From Melampsora larici-populina 98AG31 (taxonomy: Eukaryota; Basidiomycota; Pucciniomycetes; Pucciniales; Melampsoraceae), in assembly GCF_000204055.1 (NCBI RefSeq), contig NW_006768788.1, forward strand, positions 318,146 to 382,145: a DNA stretch of 64,000 nt, given 5' to 3'. Made by a program: the position numbers and the translations under genes. Below, in pieces: positions 10,601 to 21,979 of this stretch; position 1 is the stretch's first letter; every line of letters begins with the position of its first letter. The notes beneath the pieces are model-generated. The model did not search any database. It had not been told where the DNA came from and was given only the letters and a program-made list of their open reading frames with translations.

Positions 10601-11968
10601 ACAGTCAGATCAAAATAAAAATACTTTGGCCAATTCGCTTTGGGGATGGGATGGTAAAAAGATTTGGGTTTGGCTGGACGCATTGAGGATCGAAGATAGC
10701 CAGTTAACGGTGGATCAGCAAGATGGTGATGGATATGCGGTTGTTGAAGGCAACTTGACCATCCCATTGAGTTTCCATCCTTTAGGTGAGTTAAATCCAT
10801 CTCATCATGTGAGGTGATGATATGTTGTAGATTAACAGATGGCTTTGATTTGAAACATTTCCCTTTTTCTTTTTGTTTCGGATAGCTGTTCTGATGGACA
10901 AAGGAATCATCATTGGTGTCGAACACGAGACTTCTATTCGCAAATCATTTGACTTTGCAATGTTTCGAATCACTACAAACGTAAGCAAACTCAATGACTA
11001 AAATTTTCTTAGTGTCTGAGTCGAGCGATCAGAAGCTAGTCATTGACTTCTAACTTCCGAATGGGGTTATGAATAAATTAGACTCATCTTTTCATACACC
11101 ACATCCTTCGATTTCATTTGAGTCGCAAAGAGATGACCGAAGCAATTTGTTTTGCAACTTACTATTCACCGCTAGTTTACTTTTCTCATTCACTTGAGGT
11201 TCTATTACATGCGGTTTTGGAAGACGAAGCGGATTCAAATCCGGTTGATATCGGCACCGCGGAACTCACCACTTCATCTTCTACTTCATCGCCTTTGTCT
11301 TCACCCTCAAAGTCGATTCATTTGGTAGAGACGAGTGAACAAAAAGGATCAGAAAGAGTGCTACCATTAGTAGTAGAATTCTTAGATCATTTTCAAGAAG
11401 CGCTTCAAGTAGTAGTAGGATGTGCAAGGAAAACGGATGTGAAACAGTGGGGTTATTTATTTAGTGTGGTAGGAAAGCCTAGAAATCTGTTTGAGAAATC
11501 ACTTGAACAAGGTCTTTTGAAGATTGCAGCTTCGTATTTATTAGTACTACATAATCTGGATCCATTAGAACAGAGTAGTAGAGATACAATTAGGTTATAT
11601 AAGGCTGCTATGGCTGCGAAGGATTGGGCAGTACGTTATCATCATACTTTTTCTATTGATAGTTCTCAGAAAAAGCTAATGATTGTCATTTCTTCATTTT
11701 GGGTTCATAGTTATGCAAAGAACTCTTACGATTCTTATTCTCATTAGATCGTACAGGATTGATTATGAAAACAGCTTTAGATGAATCAAAATCAGGAAAA
11801 GAGGATTTGTTAATGAAAACACCACCGAGTTTAATTGATGGTAGTAGCAAGCTTGTGAATGCTATTGATGGGATTGATCTAGAAGATAATGGCATGGGAT
11901 TTGCTTCTCCACCTCGTCCTACTCATTTACATGGATATTATCCTTCTGTTGATCAAAAGAAGGTTTGA
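7609..11968 (+). CDS. RIC1: RIC1-like subunit of the Ypt6/Rab6 guanine nucleotide exchange factor
   Basis: Ric1 with Rgp1 activates the Golgi GTPase Ypt6/Rab6, which directs endosome-to-Golgi retrograde transport. Hand-built exons: 7609-7932, 8006-8199, 8289-8482, 8572-8908, 9019-9147, 9256-9424, 9509-9640, 9743-10093, 10191-10785, 10886-10980, 11082-11630, 11711-11968. They sum to 3327 nt, giving 1108 aa, close to yeast Ric1 and shorter than the human protein. The start MYWPTG resembles the N terminus of animal RIC1. Family hallmarks are TTKSNLLIYDL, the WD-like segment WTSDGHALAVSWSNGFSVWS, and the C-terminal RIC1 domain (about residues 880-1050) with ECARKT-like GCARKTDVKQW, GLLKIAASYLLVLHNL and KELLRFL. 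All introns are 73-110 nt GT-AG. The exon 2/3 junction (8200-8288) is the least certain. Confidence 0.92.
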
Positions 11969-12503
11969 ATTTATTTAAAAAAATAAAGGAAAAAAGCAGT
12001 GATTGGCTTGATTGATTAATTGATTAAAAGAACTTGTAGATGGACAAAGAGGTTTATGTTTGTGTTTTTATAGTTTTTATGTGTAGAAAATTGAGATGTA
12101 AGAAACAAGAATGGAGAGATTATTTATGATTTGAGTTTTCTTGTTCAATTACCAATAAATTGGTAAGTAGAAATCTTCAACTACAAACCATGACAATTTA
12201 ATTAGATATGCAAGTCATAGATCAAAGGTTTCTAGGATATTGAGATTATTATCTTTGAGGGTTCCTGATTTCCTGTTCAAGCTATTTGATTGTTGTTGAT
12301 CAGAAGCGTCTTCTGTCTAATCTGGAGCTATTTATTCTCAATGGTTGGGCTTTCAAAGTAAGCTGGTGCCTAGGCACAACAGAGTCTCAGGAGTTCCTAA
12401 GAGCAGCATGCTCTTTTGTTGTGCATATAACAAGTATAATTCTCATTCAAGCAATCAACACAAACATATACACATAATTGTCAAGAAAAACACATCACAT
12501 ATA
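11969..12503. other. RIC1 3' flank
   Basis: AT-rich sequence follows the RIC1 stop codon. No second gene was seen. AATAAA-like signals occur close to the stop (near 11984). It ends at the TA target of the next MITE. Confidence 0.4.
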
Positions 12504-12626
12504 TGGGATACAAAGTTAAATCTGGTATTTTTTTCCCAGTTTCCCAGTTTCCCAGTTTTCCAAATACAGCCAAAGACACAAACTGGGAAACTGGGAAAAA
12601 AATCCCAGATTTAACTTTGTATCCCA
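12504..12626. mobile_element. CCCAGTTT-type foldback MITE, copy 2 (short form)
   Basis: Terminal repeats TGGGATACAAAGTTAAATCT, flanked by TA on both sides, enclose CCCAGTTT octamers and their inverse. At 123 bp it is an internal-deletion version of the copies at 5317 and 23597. It lies 53 bp beyond the stop codon of the chitinase pseudogene. Confidence 0.8.
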
Positions 12627-12678
12627 TAATAGTACACACTTATAATTTAGAGGCTTGGTTCACTGATTTAAGTAGCAT

Positions 12679-15239
12679 TCAAGAAGGGGTCTCACCACTC
12701 GCATCAAAAACATTCACACCTGCAACTCCCTTTGATTTTGCATACTTGACTTTTTCTGTCAAAGAGGTTGGGTCATCATAAGCAATGAGAGTCTTGGTGG
12801 TTGGGTTAAAGAGGAGCGGCTACAAAGAAAGAAAAAGTGGATGAAAGAGTTAGCATCAAATCTAAATTATTTTCAAGTTTAGATAGTATCACTATGAGAT
12901 TGGCTTACAGTTTGAGTACAGTTATCATAGTGACGTTCAAATCCTCCCTGTCCAGTAGTGGCATTGGGAGTCAGAAATCCACAAGTCAGTAAGTCCTTGA
13001 AAATGAAGCTACCACCTTCCAAGGGGCTATCACATCCAGTTGGATTAGGCGCAACATTCTTGACTGTTTGAGCTTGAGCTGACTTGTCAATAGGACCAAA
13101 AAACAAACTCTTTTCTTTACCAGAGAAGTTAGTTGGGTCAAGTGTTGAGCTAGATAAAGTGTACTGATTACCATATGCAGGAATACCTAAGAGGATCTGA
13201 GATGCAGGAAAGCCGGTTGAAGTCCAGGTGTTGATTGCTTGTGCCACCAAAAATTTATAGCTAGGGTCATTGCAGGTATCAAATAATGGAGCTTCAGGTC
13301 CGAAGACGGGAGTCACCACGGGGAGATAAATATCGTAGGCCATGATAGTGATGAAATCAAACAACGTGGCGTATTCTTTGTGATCCTTCAAGTATTCTCC
13401 GTTTGGTCCCATGAACCCATGGACAGAGACTGCTGCAGTGAGCCATTTGGATCCAATCGAGGCCCTGAGAGCAGTCAAGAACTTGAGTAAGTTGGTAGAG
13501 TTGTCTTTAGAGATAATGTTACCTTTGTTTCCTGGAGTGTTTGGATATTCCCAATCAAGGTCCACACCGTCAAATCCGTACTTGGTCAGTGTCTTGGCAA
13601 TAGTCTTTGCAAAGGTCTCACGGTTGGAATCAGTACTAACAAGATGGGACTAGGATCAAGATTCTAGAAAGGAGAATAGGTGACAGGTGCATGTAATGTG
13701 ATCTAGCTTCAAACAACCTGTAATCATTCGTGTCGTGTATGATCTACACAGCTACACTCTTTACCACCTGCAGCATTATTCCCTCATTACCATAATGACT
13801 CTCTTTACCTTCTGGAGGATTGTATATATATCTGTGGTTCTTCATGAACTCCAATTCTTTGCACTTATATATTCTTCTCACAAAAGACATTTATATTCTT
13901 TTCTTTAAAGTTTATTCTTTTTGTGACCTTTTTTCTTCTATACACATTATCTGTTTATAAAAGAAATTTTTTTGTCCCACCACTCCCTTCCCATTCACTG
14001 CAAACATTAATCAACTTCCCCAAGTGGGCAGGAAAAAATGATTGGGAGTATCATTTGTCATAAAATGATCTATCACTCCACACCTGATCCATAAACCCCA
14101 CACTACATATGTGTAGCAGGCTCAGTGAATTGGTGTTTATCATGTACATACAGTTCTGCTCAGTTATCTGCTCAGCAGGATGAGTTATTCATATGTAATA
14201 CATGCTGTAACTTTTTTCAGATTGACAAAAGCATTCAAAAGATGGACTACATACACTGACTCAATGTTTTGGTGTAATCTCATCAACTCAACTGCATGTA
14301 ATACCCTTTCTGTTACTAAGAGATAGCTTCAAAAATATTGCCTGAGCAGCTACAGAATTATATGTAGTGAATTCTTGGGACAATTTTTTCCAAGTCAAAA
14401 AAGTTACATGTGGTATAACATGTGATTTATATATTCTGATGGGCAAAAAACTGAGCAGACCTGTATGTACATGATAGAAAACTATTTACTTAGCATACTG
14501 CACATACGTAGTGTGGGTGTTGAGGCTCAGGTGAGCGGTATTGGATCTTTCTATGACAAACTGTACTATTAATCATTTTCCTCTTCCAATGTGGGGAAGT
14601 TGAATGATGTTCACAGTGATTTTACATATACTTATAGGCCGCCCCATAGCAAACCTATTAATTGCCTTTTTACATTAGCACATGTACATATTAACTATTC
14701 TGTATACTTCTTATTCACATTGCAACTAGGGCTCTTGCCCCGATTCAGGCTAAAACCCTCCCTGTGAGTATAGCCCAAATCACTCTAGCACCCAACCTAT
14801 TTTGAGCTAAAGTACTTGCTACCTGTCCATCCACCAATTGTCAATGAGACTGTGACCTGATGAGCTTTAGCAGCCTCAACAACTGCTTTGATATTTGCTT
14901 TGTTGTTGAACACAAATTCAGCTGATGGAGAGTCTGAAGTGACAGCCACAAATTAATCAATATGGTTGTAAAGCTCCCAAGGAATGCTTTCTGGGGGTAG
15001 CAAACCAGCTTGATAACTCTGCAAGGATTAAAGGAGTAAATGTACATAGCATGTCATCTTGTGAATAAAATATATTTGGAGTTAGTGATCTAGACAAGAA
15101 ATATACTTAGAGGATAGTATCCTGAGACTTGAAAGCCTTTAGAAGCCTTTTTGCAGCACACTCCAGCTTCTACAATAGTGCACTGGATGATCAAGGTGAA
15201 AATTGCAAGCACAATAAACAAAGATAATTTAGAATTCAT
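12679..15239 (-). pseudogene. GH18 chitinase, disrupted
   Basis: GH18 chitinases hydrolyse chitin and in fungi act at the wall or outside the cell. Pieces on the minus strand: exon 1 from ATG at 15239 with a signal-peptide-like N terminus (MNSKLSLFIVLAIFTLII, then a likely cut after VEA); exon 2 about 15019-14822 with LLPPESIPWELYNHI and the SLTIGGWTGSKYF substrate-site motif; exon 3 13649-12909 with the catalytic DGVDLDWEYP (the DxxDxDxE signature, Glu present); exon 4 12819-12679. Lesions: an in-frame TAA replaces the residue after NHID near 14954; exons 1 and 2 cannot be joined in frame with GT-AG sites; and 1.2 kb holding an inverted-repeat element separates KYFS from LVSTDSNRETF with no usable donor. 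The catalytic exons look well kept, so inactivation may be recent. An unusual intron rescuing the gene cannot be fully excluded. Confidence 0.8.
13992..14620. mobile_element. Long-TIR element inserted in the chitinase gene
   Basis: A left arm at 13992-14163 and a right arm at 14451-14620 are inverted copies of each other with some mismatches. Shared landmarks are CATTCACTGCAAACAT / CACTGTGAACAT, ATCAACTTCCCC, CCCACACTAC and TATCATGTACATACAG. The inner 290 bp is unrelated and non-coding. It sits between the substrate-motif and catalytic exons of the chitinase. The exact ends and target duplication could not be fixed. Confidence 0.7.
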
Positions 15240-16650
15240 GTTGGAAGTGATTGTTTGTAAGATTGAGTATGCTGGTGATAATTTTTTTTTGTGGGTGGTT
15301 CAGAGTGATGTGTGTTTTTGTTCTCAAAGTGCTTGTGCGTATGAAGTGTTGGAAGTGGATGAAGGAGGCTCATTGGACATAGATTGAGTCACTTTAAACA
15401 CTCATCCTGAACACTTTGTGAAAAGCTTTTACTCAATTGCTGATGGTGTGTGGAAAGCAGATATTGAACAACATCTGGTGATCTGAATGCCTTCATGAAA
15501 TTGCCAGCTTTTGAGACATTAATTTTGCAAGGGTACGGATGCTCATGAAAGAAAAGTTTGGATTGCTATCAAAACTAAGCATTGGTGTCCAATCTTTCCA
15601 AAATGAATGTCAAGAATGATCTGTCTGTAACATAAAAAGTTGTTTAATCACAAAGGTTAAAAAAACCTTTTAAAGTCAACATAAGAAAGCTTGTCACAAA
15701 AATTCCCTGTCAATTTTGCTAGAGTTTTGCGGGTAAAGTTAGTGAAGCTTTTCTGAAATGACTGTATGTAAATGAAATGCTGACCTCCCAACATCAGTAA
15801 CAAAGACTCAATGTAAATCAAATCTGATCTTAGCCATCCATAAGTTTTAAAAGCAACCAAGCATGAAATCCTGAGAAAAGTTTATCATAATCACACATCT
15901 GCAAGTCTTCATTGCAGGAGGCCTGGTCCTCAGCCTTCTGTATGTGCAATGTCTTTTTCAAATGGCCATTGAAGGTATAAAGTAAACAACTGGACTTTTC
16001 AGATAGACACCCAACTTGAGATTTCCAGCATTTTAGCAAAATAAAACATATGTATCATTCAAGTGAAGGATAACATTGCTAGAATTTTTACATCTTCAAG
16101 TGAAACTCAACAGACAATTGTAGAGCTTGACTAAAAATGATTGTGGTTCAGATGCAACACAAAGATTGGATTGAATAGACTTGAAGTCCTATAGAACCAT
16201 GACTTCCAGAATAAAAGACAAGCAAATTTGAAGAATGCAAAAAACGTAAAAAGAATTGTGACTTTAAAACTTTATAGAAATGGGAATCTCACAAACTCAC
16301 TATGATACTTGAAGTGAAACTGCTAAGCAGTAAGAAGTACAACAAATTTGAGAATGATTGACCACTTTTTTTATATCAAAAAAAGTCATTGCTACAGACA
16401 CACAAAAATATTCTCAAAACAACAAGCATGATGACCAAAATAAAATAACTCTTAAAATAAAATAAATAATTAGGAAAGATCACATGAAAAGAAAGTTGAA
16501 CAATTTTTTTCAATCTTAAACATAATGGAATGTATAAATCAGAGTAAGTGTTAAACAAATAAATAACATCATTAATTATGTATGATGAATAGTAAAGGGA
16601 AAAGATCTGACTTGTTAGTGCACCATCAACAAATTTACCTCAGATGGAAT
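15240..16650. other. Non-coding spacer upstream of the chitinase pseudogene
   Basis: Only short ORFs without recognisable similarity were found here. It contains the presumed promoter of the chitinase. No repeat was identified with confidence. Confidence 0.4.
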
Positions 16651-17001
16651 AGGACCCCGGATAGCTTCTATTAAAGGTACCGACCAAAAAGGTATCTTTT
16701 TGGTTTGAAATTTCGGCGATGTAAGTGACGAAATAAGTATGTTTTGACCACGTTGGCATTGGATCATAGCAATGTCGGAGGAAGGAATGGGAAATTTTGT
16801 AGCTTTTCTAGGCCTTCCTAGGCTATTTTTGAGTGTTAAGGACTTGCGAGGATTTTTTTGGCAAATTTTGGTAGTTTTCATTCAAAATGTTACCGACAAA
16901 AGAGGTATTCTTGGCCCTCCAGACCCTCAAATTCAGGTATGAAGGACTGAATATTTGGTGTTTTTTCATCGGTATGCTTTATAGGAGCTATCCGGGGTCC
17001 T
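16651..17001. mobile_element. MITE with 8-bp target duplication (hAT-like)
   Basis: A 351-bp element has terminal inverted repeats AGGACCCCGGATAGCT and AGCTATCCGGGGTCCT, followed inward by an imperfect continuation (GGTACCGA against TCGGTA). The 8-bp duplication GATGGAAT is present on both sides (16643-16650 and 17002-17009). Eight-bp duplications are typical of hAT elements. The TAGCC/CAGGG end sequence of classic hATs is not present, so the superfamily is tentative. Confidence 0.78.
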
Positions 17002-18040
17002 GATGGAATAATCGAAGTTATCATCAGACTCAATTCCTCAAACAGAACCTTTCAAGCTTTTGATCCCAGATTTTTTTTTGGCGCCAAAAGATACCCTGAT
17101 TCAAATCCTTGGACAAGATCTGTCCCAGGGTTTACATCCTGGTATTGCCTTGGATTCTGCAACCCAAGGCATTCTATGTTGGTGATGACACATTGGTATC
17201 AAAAGATGGTTCTGATCTTATTCCATTCCAACAATAACAAGTTACCAACATCAAGAAAAGGCTTCAAGCAATTTATGTGAAAAAAAAATCCAAAGAAACC
17301 CATGAATGTCAAGGTCCAAGCCCTTTTATGGGGATAAGGACACCAGCCAGTTCATGGGGCTTCCACCAAGATAGGGAATATGGAAATCTTCTCAAGGATC
17401 ATGGATATTAGAGTTCCCAAACTTGAATCTCAACATTCCAATGAAGTGACTTTCTTGATCAATCATCATATAAATCACCACATTTCATGAATCAGATTTC
17501 TTAGTACAAAAAAATGATTAAAGGTTGATGGTGAAACCCCACCAAGTTCAATACCCTATAATCAACTTAACTCCTTGACTCTTACCTTTCTCTTTCTATC
17601 AAATAATACATCATCATCATCATATCTAAAAACACAACCAAATAAATAAAAATACTCTTTTTCCCAACAACTACATACATAGACACTACTTAGAGATAAA
17701 AGAAAACTAACAAAATAAACCAAAACAAACAAAACTTAAACCAAACTCTTGAAATCTAAATTTGCTCGTTCTTCTAAAAAAACCAAAAAAACAAATTTTA
17801 CAAATAAAAAAAGTATAATTTGATTTTTCTAAAAATCAACCAATACTTATTTCTCTTTCATCTAAATTCCAACCAAAACAAAAATTTCTTCAATCAATCA
17901 TTCAAAAAACAAAGGAAACAACTCATCAACAAAAATTACCAAAAACAAAAACAAAAGAAAAATAGATTAAAAATAGAATCAAAGAGGAAAAAAAAGAAAA
18001 AAATTAATCCAATCATGAGTTTGGATCAAGAGATTCATTT
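17002..18040. other. Non-coding spacer, A-rich
   Basis: Between the MITE and the end of the OSH4-like gene lie about 1 kb with poly-A-rich stretches (17620-18010) and a short (CAT)n run near 17610. One ORF here is low-complexity (Lys/Asn/Gln-rich) and is judged non-coding. Confidence 0.4.
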
Positions 18041-20256
18041 TCAACTTTCTTCTACTTTAAAATAATAACCTTCTTGATTAACCGGAGTATGACCACACAT
18101 CTCAGCTAAACTGGCATCTATTTAATTCGAGAAAAACAAAACACATTCAATCAAGATTTCAAAACTTCAATTCAAACTTTCTCAAAAAGAACAAAACCAC
18201 CCAACCAAAAAGTGAACATGAAAACTTACATTCTTCATCTACATCCACTTTTTTAAAATATTTCATTTGCCATGGTGTCCCATTGGCAACTTCTTCTTTC
18301 CTTTTACTCCTTTGTTCATTCTATCAAAATCCTTCATCAATTCTCATGACTCCCCATCTCTCTCTGCCCCCAAAACAAAAAGAGAGAAAAAAAACATCAA
18401 AACTTACCTCTAATTTTGATTTAGCAGCACTAGCACTTTCAAAATCCCCTTTCCTAATCCCATCAGCCACATCTTTCCAAACCTTACGTGATTCATAAAC
18501 ATCTTGTTGATCCAAGTCTTTAACTGAGATGACCAAATGTTTTTCTTCTGTTTGATCTAAAAAGATTTCTTGAGATCCTCCTGATGATTTGAAAAAACAT
18601 GGAATCTCTTTTACAAATTTCGATATCCCATTCCATTGTCCTTCGATGTGATAAATCGATTTCTTCGATTCAGGTGATGAATAAATCTTAGCTATAAAAG
18701 TATGTGGTTTGCCTGAGAAGTAACCTAGGATGAAAATCAAGTTCAATCAATGTTAAGATTGGGTGTACTAAAGTAAGAAGGTATTAATTAATACCTTTTC
18801 CTTTGTAATCAATCACAGCATGATACCCAGTTGAAGATTGAATATGAGAGGTCTCAATCAATTCAACACTAAAAGTTCGATCCCCCCAAAAGAAAGAGAA
18901 GAATCACAACATCAGTGAAACCAAACGATTAAAACTCAAGAATGAAGTTCACTAACTAAGGACTACCTAACAGAAGTCCTTCGATTCTTAGTTTAGGTAA
19001 CGTGACCAGATAAGATTCAACCGTCCCATCCGGTAAAGTGATTCTTACAATCCCATGTCCAACCTGTTTAACTATTCAAGATATAAGCAAACCATTCTAT
19101 GATGTCTGATCTTTATAAAAGAAATCAATCATTCATACCTATCACACTTTTACCACTAAAAGAAGTCTATTTTTTTCAAAAAACAGAACCGATCGGATTA
19201 AAGATTGTGTATATGGATCGAAGAGATAAATGACTAACTTTTTGTGCACAATGTCCTTGATACGAAACTTGACTTGTTGAATTCGATAAGAAATAAGCCG
19301 ATACAGGTGGATGACTAAAGTAAAAGTAAAGTCAAAGAAAACAAAAGAGATGAAAAGATTCAAGATTAAGATCTTATTGTTTCCCCTATCAAGATCAAGA
19401 TCAAGATTGATCCTAGAATCAAACACAAAGAAAACAAACTGACTGAGAAACTTGTTCAGCCCAAAGTTTGATTTCTCCTAAATCTTGAATTCCATCTTTA
19501 CCTCCATTCCAAGTACCTAAGAATAATTCACCCAAGATTGGATTTAAAGGTTTTTCTTTTACAAAATCAAAGAAAACCAAACATGAATATACGTTTTTTT
19601 TGAATGATTAAGAAATGAAATCTTACTTTCGGATCCAGTTTGAGTTTCACGTCTAGTAAATTGACCTTTAAGAGTAGCAATAAACCAACTATAGTTATAA
19701 ACCAAAAAAGAATCCATTAAAAGAAACTCAGAAACCGGTTTTGATTTTCCTTACGATTTTCAATCAGATTAGATATTCAAACTAACCGTAAAACCAAAAC
19801 CATTCGTTCTTCAGGTGTTTGACCAGTAGAGATCAACGAAAACTCTTCATATGGTTCTCCCTATTGATTCAATCCAAGATCATGATCAGCATTAAATCAC
19901 ATCAACGTCTTGTAATGGTTAAGAGTCTATATCGAAATGAAGAAACTAACCCAATAAGATGGAAATTCACAAAGACTTGTAGGACTAATTGAAACCCAAA
20001 CCAAAAGGATAAGTTTCAAAAAAGTATTTATAAAAGAAGCAGAGACTTACCTAAGGATAAAGGAAGGAGCGGTAAGTGAACTTAGATCACCTGAAAAGGT
20101 AGCAATAGCTTTTAAAAAACTAGACCAAGAACTAGATATTAAGAAAGCAAATGAAGCAAATGAGTGAATGGTTATGGTGATGAGATTGAATGAGAGGTTT
20201 TACCTTTTCTGTTGAGTTGGAACAGCAGTAGGTTCTTCATGATCTTCAAGTGCCAT
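18041..20256 (-). CDS. Osh4/Kes1-like oxysterol-binding protein
   Basis: Soluble OSBP-related proteins of the Osh4 type exchange sterol and phosphatidylinositol 4-phosphate between ER and Golgi membranes and restrain Golgi secretion. Twelve exons were placed by hand: 20256-20204, 20131-20051, 19984-19951, 19860-19787, 19688-19627, 19555-19444, 19314-19239, 19063-18972, 18868-18795, 18724-18408, 18320-18230, 18117-18041. They sum to 1143 nt (380 aa), and every other phase fits. Key parts: SSWSSFLKAIATFSGDLSSL near residue 18 (lid/ALPS-like start), KPLNPILGELFLGTW, the family signature EQVSHHPP split across the sixth intron, IQSSTGYHAVIDYKGKGYF, and a C-terminal NEQR...GTPWQMKYFKKVD. There is no PH domain or ankyrin repeat, so it is the short class. 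The exon 8 end (GTTAGG donor) was chosen because it keeps the frame. Confidence 0.93.
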
Positions 20257-21610
20257 GATGAATCTGTTGGTTGGATGGAAAAGTTAAATTGGCTGTCTTG
20301 GTTTGGCTTAAGTGATCTTTCTTTCTTTCTTTCTTTCAGGGTATTACTAAGTATTCTGATCTTCTTATGATTGAGTTTGGCTGATTGAGGATTAAGAGTG
20401 AGATTGAATGAAGTTCAGTGGCTGTGTAAAATGAATAAAGAACAATAATCATCAAGTTGAGTTTGTACCTTAATTTCAATTTGGTTTCCTGTGTTTTGTG
20501 GTGAGTTTTTCTTCCTTTCTGTTTTTCAAATTCTTGACTTGACTTCTTGATCGGTTCCTGTGGATCGACAGTTGATTATATATGTATTTAAACAATTCTG
20601 ACGATCGAACAACTTAAAAGAGGTTCATTACATCATCAATCATTGACAAAAACTCAAAACTCAATCCTGCTCAAGCCTCGATCCGAGCCACGGAGCTCGT
20701 ATATACCCGGCCAAGAAGCCGACTGGAAGCCCGTCAGGTCCGGATGTTGGGCAGGGCCTGTGAAGGTGAGAAAAACACTACACTTCTAATCTCCTCCATC
20801 TTTGTAAGAGCACAAGAAAGTAGCTGTGTGAAAACTCAAGAAATCCCCTCACTCCTTGCCAGACCTCCCACAAATCAAGGTAGTTTATCAACTTACAATC
20901 GATCCCACATCTCAAGTGAATATCACTCTTCTAGTATAAAATGTATTGTTCTTACTGTTCCTAGTCCAGAAACAAAAAAACACATGAACAATCATTTAAT
21001 CAATCTAGAGTATAAAGTTAAACTTTTGAAGTTTCAATACCTTCACAAGGATCATGAGATAAACTGAAAAAACCTTTAGAGCTAAGAAGGCTTACAATAG
21101 AAAGAATGGCTGTATATCAAGGACTTTGGATTTTTCTGAAAAACAGATCATGTGGGGATTTTTTTCAGCAGAAGTTCATTTTTTTCTACCACAGTTGTGT
21201 ACCATCCATTCATGAGGACTCAATGAGCCAAAGATGTTGGGGGCCTGAAGTGCATTTGCGTTTATTTCATTAGACATTTCATATACATAAAAATGACCAC
21301 GGAGAGGTTTTAAAGGGGCATATTGAGTATACTGTCTCTTTTTCAAATAGAGGAAAGCTTTAATGAAAAAAAACAGTTTTTTAGTAAAATATTAATTTTG
21401 ACAAAAATGTCTAGAAAGATCTCACACTTTAGATTTGAAATTGAATTTGAGTGTAAACTTTTAATAGCTTGTATGGAGAAGGAACAGTACTGGTTAATTT
21501 TGTTTTTTCATTAGGTTCTCTAAGAGATAAAATTTGAATAGATATGAGTGTTTTTTTTTGACATAAGGATGTTCAATGATACTCATCTATGCAGCTTGCA
21601 TGGTACTAGA
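20257..21610. other. OSH4-like promoter region and spacer
   Basis: A (CTTT)n microsatellite of about 20 bp (20321-20339) lies about 65 bp upstream of the start codon. The remainder has no recognised gene. A small GC-richer patch at 20680-20760 was not identified. Confidence 0.4.
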
Positions 21611-21979
21611 CACGCCGGGCAAATTGAGGTCATGGAGTGAATACAGGTTGCGCAGTCATGTTGAAAACAGAAAACATTTTTGCACCCTGAGTCATGTCAC
21701 AGCTGCATGACATGTCTTCATGTATTGCACCCCCACCAGTCATACAAGTGACATGGGTATCTGGCCCACAATAATGGGCCAATACAGACCTCATGAGAGG
21801 CTTATAGCTATGTGACATATACATCTCAGTACGTACTCAAATACATGTGATTGGTATGATTGATACAGAGTGTGTACAGGATAATGAGTCCTGCATGTGT
21901 GACAGGTGCCCGAGGTCCTGGCATGCATTCAGGACCGTGCAACCTGTATGCACTGCATGACCTGAATTTGCCCGGCGTG
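21611..21979. mobile_element. Non-autonomous TIR element, 369 bp
   Basis: The ends are inverted repeats CACGCCGGGCAAATTGAGGT and, in reverse complement, CACGCCGGGCAAATTCAGGT, continuing to ATACAGGTTGC (about 45 bp each). The inside is non-coding. A target duplication was not evident, so the exact ends are provisional. Confidence 0.65.
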
